Part shown: positions 11,088 through 20,939 of the stretch, piece by piece | Numbering within the stretch: the first letter of the stretch is position 1 | How the letters are laid out: every line of letters starts with the position of its first letter | NCBI GenBank assembly: GCA_033085395.1 | Contig: JANQBS010000179.1 | Coordinates: 1-64,000 of the forward strand | DNA from: Xanthoparmelia taractica | Taxonomy: Eukaryota > Ascomycota > Lecanoromycetes > Lecanorales > Parmeliaceae | DNA length: 64,000 nucleotides | Direction of reading: 5' to 3' | The notes under the pieces: model-generated | Told to the model about the DNA's origin: nothing | The model's database searches: none | The model's input: only the letters and a program-made list of their open reading frames with translations | Position numbers and translations under genes: made by a program

Positions 11088-11690
11088 TTATTGATGTGTC
11101 TGCAGGCTATCCTCCGAATACTCTTTGGGAGTCATGCGATCCTCCTTGAGTTCAAGCTTGCCATCTTTCGATAGCTGGTACTTGCCATCATCAAGCACTT
11201 GATGGATCTTGTACGGGGCAGGATCGACACCGCGTTCGCCTTTCACATACACTGTCTGGTCGGATGTAAAGCGCGCCGGCGACTGATGCCAGGTGTCAGC
11301 ACTAGCACTACCGGAGATTGAGAATACTGCTGCTGCAATAAGGCTGGAACTCACTCTCGTCTGCAGGTTCTCCTCCAAATAGATTTCGGGGGCTGTGCCA
11401 GCCTGGTTTTGCACAACCGTGTCATGCCTGGATAGCTGATACTGGCCATCGCCAAGCGCTTTGTGGATTTGGTGGACAGCAGGATTAACACGGCGGCCGA
11501 CTTTAATATACACGTTCTGGCCGAATACGTAGAGCTCGGGCACCTGATGTTAGAAGTCAGTACCTGCACAGGTTGAGAGTACAACGACAGAATGGAGATA
11601 GGACACACTTTCTTGCTCAACTCCAATTCCTGATCGTCATCATACCGGCTTCTTACTGTCGGGCGGCGTTCCCTAGAGGCGCTTTGTGCC
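11088..11690 (-). CDS. Two-module SH3-like repeat protein (tandem exon duplication)
   Basis: Two consecutive exons, 11543-11355 and 11282-11088, encode the same module of about 60 residues: a VYIKVGRR / VYVKGERG strand, then VxPAxxxIHxxLxDGxYQLS, then a YxEExLQT end. The intron between them (11283-11354, 72 nt) has GTGAGT, a GCTGAC branch and CATCAG, in phase 0. The upstream intron (11544-11608) ends in the very similar CTGACTTCTAACATCAG, so exon and intron tail seem to have been duplicated together. A first exon reading ELELSKK lies above 11609; no ATG was found for it, so the 5' end is open. The modules resemble short SH3/KOW-like barrels of small fungal proteins; no catalytic residues are visible and function is unknown. 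Confidence 0.6.
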
Positions 11691-12518
11691 TTAGGGTACG
11701 GTCAGCCTTACTAGCTCGGCCGAGGAAAGGGAATGCCCACCTCATCAATACCGCTCATAGCATCAATATGGCTCATGGTTGTGTATATAAGGCTTCCGAG
11801 TGCGAACTTAGCTTCAATGCGATGCCAGCATTTCATAACGTCCCAAGGCTTCTTTATATCGTGCTGCGATGACTCTTACACCATCATATCTGCTGCCTTG
11901 TGAGAGACTTTCGAGCGTGGCAGGCTAACCGCGCCTTGTAGCTGCGGCCAGCCTTGGTCTGCGCCCGGTGGAAATGTAACAATGCATGAAGCTTAAAATG
12001 GCGATTCGATAGCCTCGTATGGGCCTGGGCGGCGACCAAAGTTTTGGACAATCAGACATCATACTCCTTGATACCGAGAATATCTTCACAGATCTTGTTT
12101 CCGACTCATGGTGAAGCAAAATACAAATACGGCCACGGACGAGAATTTGAGTATAAAAACTGTAGCATGCAGTGCGGACACTTATTTGCTTTTATACACA
12201 TGATTATACCCAGAACTAGGATTCTATATAATGTTACACGGGATTCCTTTCCATGATGAAGTATATGTAAATACTCGCGTGCGATACCAAACGCCTTATA
12301 CCATCAGTATTAACGGATCCATATCATGCGTCCATATTATCGACTGACTACCTCTGCATTAATTCAGTCAGAACTGGGCCTTTCTCATCTTGGTCGCGGT
12401 TCCTGTTTCAATAATCGACTTCGGAGGCGTTTTCATTGGTCTTTGTAAGGTACTGCTCCTCTGTCGGGATCGGGCTTCATTCCTGCAATTCTATAAGCAC
12501 CGTCCTCGTCACATTGAC
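11691..12518. other. Intergenic, no gene seen
   Basis: Composition is normal, with only short frames on both strands and no recognisable domain. Confidence 0.5.
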
Positions 12519-14148
12519 TCAATGAGCGTGGGGAAGGCCAACCATACCATGAGCTTGGTCCTGTGATAGCCCGTGTTTTGGGTCCATGACCCGAGAAACA
12601 AGGGTTGAGGCCGAGATTCCAGGCACAGGAGCGTCCATCTTGTAATCCGCGGGTAATTGGATGGTTGACAGAGAAGGGGGTGTGGATACTCTTGCCTCAG
12701 TAGGTGGCCAAGTTCCGGATTTCTTCCTCTGATATCGAGAATGATCGGAGTCTTTCGTTTTATGGTCGCTGTTTTCATAGGCACCATTCCAATCAAAGGC
12801 CGGATAATACTTTTGATCCAAGCTCAGCTTGAGCAGCCTCTTAGTAGTCTCATCTCCTTTTTCTTCCGCTCTCATCTTCCCGATCTCGCGCAGCTGACGC
12901 TTCGCGAGCATTCTCCTGATAAGAGGCCGTATTCTTTTAGCCTGAAAGATCATCCTCATGAAGTCTGTGATCTGTTCTCTAGGTGCGTACAGATCCTCAA
13001 ATCTAATCTGATCAACATGAGGTAGGAACTGAAGACGTAGGGCAAGCTCATTCATGACGGCGAGATTAGGCATTCCGTTGAGACGGAACGTCAGCTTGAG
13101 ATATCTACCATCTTCTTTAGCTTTCGGTGGCTCATCCATTATCACCTGTGGACGAAGCCAGATTCTTCCGTAGTCGTGCCGAGCCTGATCGAAGAGGAGC
13201 GGCTTAGGATTTGATGAGTTAGGAGGTTCCATGATTGGCATGGTATGGTAAAGTTCACGATATAACTGAGAGGTGGAAAAGCCCTTCGGATTCTCTTTGA
13301 CCAGAAGTTCTAAGCAGTGGTATAGTGTTGTTGTGAACGAGTGTGGTAGATGCGGCGCAGGGCTGAAAAGATCGTGAGCGGTGGAGGCTATCAGTTCAAA
13401 TTTTTGCTTTCCGATAGGCTCACGCGCGAAGGCTTTTGCAGCGAAACAACAGTCAAGGATCATGAGCTGGTCGCAATTTGGGAGTCGGAGGCAGGTGCGT
13501 ATATCGCTAAAGAAAGCCGTGGGATCTACCGTTCCATCCATGTTACTAAACTTCCTAAAAGATCGGGAGGTCAGTATTGACGAAGACACTATTACTGAAC
13601 TCTTTAGGTAGGGCAGCGAATGTGCAAGATCGCATGTTCGAGTTTACTTACGCTGCAAGTTTAAATTCCTTCGTCTCCCGACCTGTGTATGCATGGCCGC
13701 CATAATAGATGATTGCAAGAGATTCTGGGTTGTCGTACTCGTAGCAGAAGTCCGCCAACTTCTTGTGAAGTGCGGTCTCCCAACGTTCGGACGGGATCTC
13801 GTAGGACTCGGTTTTGAAGTGGAATTCCCTCTCGAATAGCTCCCTCAATTTGTCAACCTGACTCGAATGTGAGCCTGTGATTCCCTTATATATCGACAGT
13901 GCACCTACTTCCGTCGCTCTGCATTGCAAATCATCGTCCTTCCATGTCAAGAACAGAGCTCCGACATGTTTGTATCCCGTCTTGCCATGACGATAATGCC
14001 CCTCAATGGTCTTGTCAAAAGTAAGTCGAGCCTCATCTCTCTGTTTCTCGCTTGCAGACTTTGATCTCTGGTGATATAAGGGTGGAGGTGGAGAGACGCA
14101 GGGGGATTCGTGGGATTCGGCGGAGGCCTTCGGAATCAGTAGTTCCAT
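12519..14148 (-). CDS. Orphan caspase-fold (C14-like) protein
   Basis: Two exons, 14148-13652 and 13554-12519, joined by a 97-nt intron with GTAAGT, a CTGAC branch and TTTTAG; the product is 510 aa. After a disordered start, residues near 70-165 form the first half of a caspase-like fold: strand GALFLTW, helix KLRELFEREF, strand SLAIIYYGGHA. The His of YYGGHA matches the catalytic His of HYSGHG in metacaspases. Exon 2 supplies LMILDCCFAAKAF, matching the DCC catalytic Cys strand. The C-terminal 300 residues contain a second alpha/beta part with HVDQIRFEDLYAPREQI, then a basic helix and a low-complexity tail. It has no p10 region or prodomain of true metacaspases, so it belongs to the orphan fungal caspase-like proteins. 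A role in cell death or incompatibility is only possible by analogy. Confidence 0.75.
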
Positions 14149-14822
14149 CGCGAGGGGACTGTATGCTGTCGAGCAAGACTAAAGATGGCGTGAGCAAACT
14201 GTAGGCCATGGAGGACGTCAAGCTTTTTGGAGATTTGGGAGGATTACCTGACATGCGTGAGACGAAATTTGAGCCTCATTCTTTCAGCAATTTGCGGCAC
14301 ACCACCACCATGTGGGACTGTGCCTCATGGCTTTCGCGATCATGCATGGCTCGTTGCAGTAGGATTCCTTTCCCTCTTTTCCATGTGCATCTTGCCTGTT
14401 TCAAGGCAATGCAACAAATGCTGACGACTAAGTATAGGACATGATACCTTGCAATGACATTGCGAGAAGAGGGTAGAAGTTGATTGGGAGCAAAGGAGAG
14501 CAATAGTAGTATGTAGTGTTGGCGGCAAAGGGGAAAAGCACACTCGCTGCAGGGCTTGCTCTGGGCTGAGCTGCGGCTTGGCGTTCCTCCTCGGTAAATT
14601 TCAATTGCGTCTGGTGTGTGTTTCAAGAATCCGAATGCTGCGGATTCGTCAATCCTGATCGTCTGATTTCTCCGCAAGGCTACCGGGGAAATAAGACCAG
14701 GAATCTACGCATATATCTGCTGTCCCTTCTCGATCCCAGCCTATAGTATACCACTTCATCATAATCCATTCTTCCATATCCTGCTCGAAGTTCAGAGAAA
14801 GAGTCCAAGGGGAAGCAAGATC

Positions 14823-15115
14823 ATGAAGTTCGCACCGCCTGTATCTAGAGGTAATTTCCACTACAATGGTAACCTCTATATCGACGTCGGCAATTGCAAT
14901 CGACACGAGCGTGCAACAATCCAAGAGATCACCACAATCCTCCGTCCAGACTTGAAGAAACCCAAGAAATCATCTCTCGATTGGTTCAAAGGATCAAGTA
15001 GGCCACTGGTACGAAGCCCAGCTTATACACTATGGACTTCATTATAAAAATGCTTTATAGATATTTAACGGAAAATCCGTTTTAGAGAAGTAATAAATTC
15101 TAGATTAAATAGCGA
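14823..15115 (+). pseudogene. Decayed gene with WYEAQLIHYGL motif
   Basis: An ATG at 14823 opens a coding-like frame (GNFHYNGNLYID, then IQEITTILRPDLKK). Near 14975-14990 the sense shifts by one frame to KDQVGHWYEAQLIHYGLHYKNAL and then meets TAG at 15058. Beyond it the same frame continues IFNGKSVLEK, two TAA codons, ILD, another TAA and IARAAQAE. I recall small fungal proteins with KVGHWYEAQLIHYGL followed by a helix ending in LLDAVxxG, which fits this order. One frameshift plus several nonsense codons suggests a dead copy. Antisense frames over the same stretch are less convincing. Confidence 0.5.
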
Positions 15116-15394
15116 GGGCAGCTCAAGCCGAGACGGAAAGCCATCTCATGCTCCCACCTGCTGCGCCCCTGCACTGCCCCATGGTGCTCTCCCGTGCTCC
15201 CTCATGCTCCCTCACGCTCACCCCCTCCGTAAATCATACGCAACAAGGGGTTGGTGTTCTGCGCGTGACTTGTCGGAGATCAGGTTGAACATGGATCTTG
15301 CTCCGTCGCTCTTGAATCATCTACCCACGCCTGTGGGTATTGTGCGTAAGGTTGAATATGGGTGTGGTAGGGAGTGTTGCGTTGATATTTGTGT

Positions 15395-15475
15395 TCGGGG
15401 AGAAGGAGGAGGAGGAGGAGGAAGGGAAAGAAACAAGGGAAAAGGGGTAAGAGGAGAGAAGAGGAGAAGGGGGGG
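15395..15475. repeat. GGA/GAG purine microsatellite
   Basis: A run of GGA and GAG triplets passes into a longer purine-only tract on the plus strand, 3' of the secreted-protein gene ending at 15626. Confidence 0.8.
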
Positions 15476-15625
15476 GTTTGATGTATAGAAAGCATAGTTA
15501 AACAGACAGACAGACATTCAAGTCTTTCTTTCTATCTTCCTTTTCTGCATCCGGTTGTCGTGGAAAGCGGAGCCTCTGAGCAGAGTAGAATAGAGTAGAG
15601 TAGAGCGCGGGGGCTCGATGGGATG

Positions 15626-16432
15626 TCACCTGAACGACTGGATGGCCACGTCGGACATATTGGGCGAGATCAGACCTAATGGTGGATTATCCAAGCGATT
15701 TGCCTCCATTCCGGTGATCTGGTCATTGATCGCGGAGTTGGTCGCCCAGAGGAAGACGCCAATGCTGGATTTGCGACCTATGGCACGCAAACAGGGTGTT
15801 AGATATGGTAAATATTAGAAACTCCATCTTATTGCGACTGGGTTATCGGATTTGGGGCGGAAAGAGACATTGGGTTCTTACCAACGACACCCCACCCAGG
15901 CTGCCTTGTAGCCAGCATACAGTCTTTTTCGACGACGCGTGCTGCGTTCCATATGTCTCGAAAGGTGGCGATGTCGGAGAGTTCGTAGCCTACGGGTCCG
16001 CGTCCGGGTAGCGGTTCTCGCTGTGCGAACCAGTTGAGCATTATGATGGATAGGGTGCAGGAATCTTGTGTTGTTTTTACGTCAGACAAACAGCTTTCTT
16101 TTTGTGCAGATATACCGGGTGTGGGTGCGGGAGGGTGGGCACTTACTCACGGTATATTGCGCCGGCGTCCGGATCCAAGGCTTGAGTGTTTCGCGATGAG
16201 TGCCTTGAGCAAAGAATTCGTATGATTCATCAGGATTTCGGAGAAGCTCTTCGATGTAGACGCGCTGGATTGCCGTGTAGCAGTCTTCGATGAGGAAGGC
16301 GTAGGCTTGCCAGTCTTGGGACTTGGAGCAGCGCTTTGTCGATGTGAGGTTCGTGAAGGTGTCTATGTTGAGTGGAGGGTCGAGGGGAGCTGCGAGTGCC
16401 AGGCCAAAGAGCCAAAAGAGGTGGAATAGCAT
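15626..16432 (-). CDS. Secreted four-cysteine protein, member 1
   Basis: Three exons: 16432-16147, 16064-15882 and 15777-15626; the product is 206 aa. The start is an ATG followed by a clear signal peptide (MLFHLFWLFGLALAAP). The mature part has RCSKSQDW, EDCYTAI, YTVNSCTLSIIML and VEKDCMLATRQPGWGVVG, giving the pattern C...DC...C...C, then SSIGVFLWATN. Splice sites are good: GTAAGT/ACAAG in intron 1 and GTAAGA/CATAG with a CTAAC branch in intron 2. The cysteine pattern and the order of blocks are shared with the genes at 20365, 35173 and 36294. Exported by the signal peptide, function unknown; possibly an effector or surface protein. Confidence 0.8.
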
Positions 16433-16832
16433 TGTGGTCGCGGAAGATGAAGATGTGGATGGAGCAATTCAATTGACAAGATGACGGTCGACGAAGATTA
16501 CCCCGATTTCCGTTCTCAGCAGGTAAAATGCCTCAGGAGCCCAGATCTCTTACGGCTTGATGTTGCGACTTGCGCTCGGGGTGAAGGAGGATCGCATGAC
16601 AACATAGCGCATCGCATCGAAAGATAACGTGGCAATTGGCCCACGTCTAAGCCCTCGGAGAAGTTTCGGCGACTTCAAGGGTAGCTGCACCAAGTCCAAA
16701 GTCAGGGTCCTCGTAGTGTACGAAGTAAGAGTATCTGACTGCTGATTGTTACTCCCCTGCTGTCGCGGTTTCCTTCTTCGAACTCGTCACAACGATCTTC
16801 GGTTTTTGACTGATTGTCTGCAATACCACACA

Positions 16833-17306
16833 TTACCTCTCCGTCAATTGCACCAATTTCTCAATTTTACCCTGCTCCGCATCCGTGTCCAACACGAACT
16901 CCAAGCGTATTTCCACAAACCCAACCGGCGCATTCCTATCCACCCCCATCGTCCCTCTGAAATCCAAATCTCCCTCTGCTCTCACTTCCCCTTCTTTTAT
17001 GTGTATCCCCATCGCAGTAGCAACGGCTTTTAAAGTGACGCCCGCGCACGCAACGAGCGCTTCGAGCAACATGTCGCCGGAGCATAATTCGCCCGAGATT
17101 GCTGGGTCATCACCACCGGCTGCGGGATGCAGGCCTGCTATTTTAGACTGGGCAGAGGCGATGGCAGGGCCGGAGGAGAGAGAGCAGGCAATGGAGGTAG
17201 AGGAGAGACTACCGGTTGTTTTGAGTGTGAAGAGGGCGGAGGAAGGGTCGGTCTTGTAGCGTTCTTTTAGGGGAGCTTGTTTGCTACGGAGGGTGGTGGA
17301 GTCCAT
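16833..17306 (-). CDS. OsmC/Ohr-like protein, truncated by an in-frame TAA
   Basis: This is an OsmC-family thiol-dependent peroxide-defence type protein. The start is taken at the ATG at 17306 (MDSTTLRSKQAPLKERY), since upstream residues look like 5' UTR. Recognisable blocks are AGLHPAAGGDD, CSGDMLLEALVACAGVTLKAVA with the first conserved Cys region, and a C-terminal VGFVEIRLEFVLDTDA strand. The frame stops at TAA (16833-16835) directly after QLTER. Reading on in the same frame gives CVVLQTISQ and 18 more residues to a second TAA at 16749. Family members normally read ...ERYCVV..., so the TAA stands where Tyr is expected and removes the second conserved Cys. No GT-AG intron can bypass it. Confidence 0.75.
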   Translation of the reverse strand: MDSTTLRSKQAPLKERYKTDPSSALFTLKTTGSLSSTSIACSLSSGPAIASAQSKIAGLHPAAGGDDPAISGELCSGDMLLEALVACAGVTLKAVATAMGIHIKEGEVRAEGDLDFRGTMGVDRNAPVGFVEIRLEFVLDTDAEQGKIEKLVQLTER

Positions 17307-17679
17307 GATTCTGGTAAAAGAGATGAGTGGAAATTGAGAGGGATCCAAAGTAAAGGTGAGGAAGGCAGAGGAGTCCTAACAGGATGAGGAGGCAGGTTCT
17401 ATTTCCGAGCCCCGGTATTATATTGTGGTAGTTACTTATTAGCGCCGAGTTTTGGAACGAAATTTTTACCATGTACTTTACTGTTGTAGTATGTTATGCA
17501 CAGAGACTATTGTAAAGACTCTGAATTGGTCAAAGATGCGATTTCTGTAACTGAGTCTGTAACTACGAGAACCTCAGATGATTTTGAAGTTTCTGCTCTT
17601 TCTGTAGCCAACACATTCCAATCAGTACTGAAACGCCTAAGCTCGTGAACCTATCCGGCTTGACTCGACGAGAAGAATC

Positions 17680-18318
17680 ATGCTATTCTACTGTATTTTG
17701 CCTCCTTTTAACCTTGCCCCGTGTTCTGTCTTGTGGTTCTCAATATTGGTAGGAAAAGAATTCAGTACTACCAGACACGCGACCACCAACCCCATGAGAC
17801 AGGGCGAGAAATCCTGTCAACAACCGCAAGATACTGGTATCCGCAAAGAAGACTTCGAAGCCAGTGGCCTAAAATCATTCTGCGGATCCTGCAAAAACTG
17901 CAAAACATATTTCAATGTCCATAGCGTCCATCTACGTGGTTCCGGAGAGGCCCTACAAATCGGATATGTGTTCTCCGTAACGATAGGGTGTATGCTCGTT
18001 GCAATGCTATTTTGGAAATATGGCCTACCTCTCCTTCCCTCATACCAAGACATCCATGAGTCGTTCAAGGGGTTCAGCCAGACGTTAGAGGCATACAAGG
18101 GAGAAGAAGCCAGTATCAAAGCTAGAAATGAGACAAGATCGGACGGTCACGACATAGTAATGGGTAAGATCTGGGGGGTATTGAGGAGTCTTGCATATTA
18201 TTGGAACAGCGATCCCGACTGGTATTCGGGTAGTATTCTGAGCAAGATCATACCTGCTTTCCGCGATGTTTCATTGTATGCTTTGGCCATACTACTGGCT
18301 GCATATGTTGTGATTTAA
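17680..18318 (+). CDS. Hypothetical protein with two membrane spans
   Basis: A single frame of 212 codons from an ATG. Hydrophobic segments are at the extreme N-terminus (about 1-24), at 94-118 (GYVFSVTIGCMLVAMLFW) and at the C-terminal end (about 197-212, SLYALAILLAAYVVI). A small Cys cluster (FCGSCKNCKTYF) precedes the central span. An internal Met (MRQGEKSC, 17794) could be the true start, leaving two spans. I do not recognise the family. It is one of the few plus-strand genes in this half of the window. Confidence 0.5.
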   Translation: MLFYCILPPFNLAPCSVLWFSILVGKEFSTTRHATTNPMRQGEKSCQQPQDTGIRKEDFEASGLKSFCGSCKNCKTYFNVHSVHLRGSGEALQIGYVFSVTIGCMLVAMLFWKYGLPLLPSYQDIHESFKGFSQTLEAYKGEEASIKARNETRSDGHDIVMGKIWGVLRSLAYYWNSDPDWYSGSILSKIIPAFRDVSLYALAILLAAYVVI

Positions 18319-18338
18319 AAAAATCGTGACGACCGAGC

Positions 18339-19185
18339 TCAATTGGTCGTCCAGGGCAGTCCAAGCGTCCTCATCTCGACTGCCAGCCGAAAGAGGTAGT
18401 CCAAGCTACCAAGAATTAGCTCACAATTCCAGACATTTGATTATTTTGCTCTACCTTTCTGCCTGCGTCTTAGCCTTCTGCACGTCATCACCCCAGACAT
18501 AAACGCCATGCCTCCTCACCAAGACCGCGTACGTATCCGGATACCTATCCATCGCTACCTCCAGACTAGAAGTCAAGTCCTCCTCATGCGCAGTATTTTC
18601 AATAATCGGCACTCTGAGCTTGTCAAAGTAACCAAGCATTCCCTGTTTACCTCTACCTTTCGGGATTCCCTTAATCTGTTCAATCTTCTCAATCTCAAAG
18701 CACTTATCTTCGAGCTTCTCGCCCTTCTGGACGGCGTCTCGCTCTACCAGTAACGTGACCAGGACTGCCCACTGCGAGTGTGTACTACGCGCCATAGTCA
18801 GGACTCTAGGCCGCACAGTTCAAAGACAGTGCTTCACTAACTGGATACAGCAACCAGCTCCCCTATCAAAAGCAGCCATGAACAAGGGCGTACAAGCAGA
18901 CGGCTTCAGCACCGGAGGTTTCCGTAAATACGATCTAGTAGCATAGTCCAAGACGAAGATATTCTCGGGCTGCATCAATTCTTTCTGTACGCCGGAGGGC
19001 GCGATGAAGATGTGCGGGCCCTTACGAATGGATGTACCGCCGCCAGTGCCGGTGACCCAACCAAGGTTATAGAAGTTGCGGCAGAGGGTGCATATGTGGT
19101 TGGCAGGATGATGGGCGTCGTCGGAGATAACGAGCTGGTCATTAGCTTGAGCAGAGCCTTGGGTATCTGTCTCTGAAGCCGACAT
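18339..19185 (-). CDS. MDE1: Methylthioribulose-1-phosphate dehydratase
   Basis: A class II aldolase-fold zinc enzyme of the methionine salvage pathway. It dehydrates 5-methylthioribulose-1-phosphate to the 2,3-diketo product in the cytosol. Exons 19185-18842, 18784-18455 and 18405-18339 sum to 246 aa, close to the usual fungal length. Visible landmarks are CRNFYNLGWVTGTGGGTS (phosphate loop), IFIAPSGVQKE, the zinc motif HTH created exactly at the first splice junction, ENTAHEEDLTSSLE, and RRHGVYVWG with the third His. The third exon, too short to stand alone, supplies LDYLFRLAVEMRTLGLPW, the expected C-terminus. Introns are 57 and 49 nt. The reading frame is intact, so the gene is probably functional. 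Confidence 0.92.
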
Positions 19186-19401
19186 TCTGCTCTAAGATTA
19201 AAAGCCTTTTGGGACTTGTTCTCCTTGACACTCTCACTGATAGAGATCTGAAATCGAAGACTCGAATGGAAAGAGCAGCGACTACGGCTCGGATAGACCT
19301 TTTTATTTTGTTCTGGCTGTATCAATTACCAAGTAAACGCGTCTGGGACTTTGATAGGTGAAGTTTGCTGATGATACCATTTGGCATAGCCGAAAATTAT
19401 C

Positions 19402-19655
19402 CACTACTCGTATCTACCCGGATATGCAATCTTAGGGCTAGGGCTAATATAAGAAATTTAAGCGTATATTGTTAATAAATAATATATTCTTATTAAATAT
19501 TATATATTTTTCTTAATTATTAAAGAATATATTATTATAGATTCTATATACTAGTTATTTTAAAATCTCTACAATAGTCTTTAAACTAATTATTATGAAA
19601 ATTTCGTGGTTAGCCTTAGCCCTAAGATTGCATATCCAGGTAGACACGAGTAGTG
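19402..19655. mobile_element. MITE with 46-bp inverted repeats
   Basis: The left end 19402-19447 and right end 19610-19655 are inverted repeats starting CACTACTCGT, with only 3 mismatches in 46, all transitions. The about 160-bp interior is AT-rich and non-coding. The repeats may extend some 10 bp further outward with poorer match. No target duplication could be fixed. The inner end contains the TAGGGCTAGGGCTA motif also seen at 4058-4078. Confidence 0.8.
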
Positions 19656-19669
19656 TGTGATTTTGGTTT

Positions 19670-20364
19670 GTAACGATGTAATATTACATGCTACGGTCTT
19701 TTCCTGTCCACCAACATACTCACTCATCATTGTTCTTATGGTCTAACCCATCTCTGCTCTTTTCACTGCAAATGCAACATTAGATGGTGATATAAGAGAC
19801 TCAATTATTCCCAATCGTACGGGGGTCACATTGGTCTTGTCGTGCGCTACTCATATCCATAGCCTAAAAGCGCAGGTCTCAATCTATACGATGCGAGACT
19901 TCCCTTTGACCGATGAATAGCATGGAATATCCAGGTATCCTAGACTTGGTGTCCAGACACCGAATCATCAACTGCCGACGCCTCATCTCCAAAGTCGGAA
20001 AAGCCACTTCGCAAAAGGCAGACTCAAAGTATTGTATGAGATTTGAGGTACTAGCTGTTATCTTAATCTTCTGGCTCTGAGACAAATGCGAACCCACAAT
20101 CGGACCCAACAGTGTTGCAAGCCTTGTGTAAAATCGTAGGTCTATTCCGAAAGACTACGCCATTTGCAAAGCTAGAGCGCGGAGAATGTGCCTTGCTTGT
20201 AATCACTCCAAAGTAATCACGTCTTTACCAGCTTTCCCCAGCCGCTGTTGACATAGCCCATCAACGCTCCATTCTTCGTTTGCCTACCGCAACCTCCTCT
20301 TTCGCGAATATTACCATCAGTATCATTCATCGCTCGTGGTCCCAAGATACGTTGACATATCTCC
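19670..20364. other. Intergenic, weak ORF only
   Basis: A 76-codon minus frame (20109-19879) has no recognisable domain. Nothing else stands out. Confidence 0.4.
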
Positions 20365-20937
20365 TCAGGAAACTCCGATCGCCGGATCCAACAGCGTGTG
20401 GTTCAGCAGCTCTACAGGAACGGCACTCCCGGTCGCATTCCTCGCATTCCTTGGCCCAATAATGCTAACATAAAACGTCAGAGAAGCTCCCAGTACGTCC
20501 ATACCGCCCCATCTCAGCAGCCCCCATTTTGGATTCATCCTTGTTCCCACACAATTATCAACGAGCCCCCTCGCAACCACCAGGACATCCGCAAACCGAA
20601 AGGTATAAGCGTCGTCATCGTTCTCGCAGCTCACAAAGATGAGGCATTCTCCAGACTCCCAACCTCGTGGCAGTAGCATCCCTCGTCGCCAATTCTTGCT
20701 CCAGCGCATTGGAGTTGTGAAATCAGGAGTACGGGCAAGAACGAGTAGAGCATTACGGCAGTCTTGAAGGTTGGTTTCAGAAATCGTGGGGTCGAGATCG
20801 GGGGTGAAGCATTGTCGTCTGACACGGTTTGGTGCGGTAGGGTTGAGATTGATGAGGGTAGAAGTCGCATGGTGAGCGAGGCTGGACAGCAGCAATAAGA
20901 ACCAAAGAAGCATGATCGGACAGCTGTGTGGCAACAC
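20365..20937 (-). CDS. Secreted four-cysteine protein, member 2
   Basis: A single exon of 190 aa. A hydrophobic signal peptide (MLLWFLLLLSSLAHHATS) may start at the first ATG or at 20913. The mature protein has RRQCFTPD, LQDCRNALLVLAR, LPRGWESGECLIFVSC, FADVLVVARGLVDNCVG, WGGMDVLGASLTFYVSI and a C-terminal NATGSAVPVELLNHT tail. The spacing C...DC...AL...W.SG.C.I...A..hV..C...GG follows the other three family members in this window. N-glycosylation sequons occur near the C-terminus. Probably secreted; function unknown. Confidence 0.75.
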   Translation of the reverse strand: MLPHSCPIMLLWFLLLLSSLAHHATSTLINLNPTAPNRVRRQCFTPDLDPTISETNLQDCRNALLVLARTPDFTTPMRWSKNWRRGMLLPRGWESGECLIFVSCENDDDAYTFRFADVLVVARGLVDNCVGTRMNPKWGLLRWGGMDVLGASLTFYVSIIGPRNARNATGSAVPVELLNHTLLDPAIGVS

Positions 20938-20939
20938 GC

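Noticed and set aside
15204..15517. Gly-rich and Pro/Leu-rich ORFs
   Set aside because: Products of the GGA/GAG purine tract; no gene signals.
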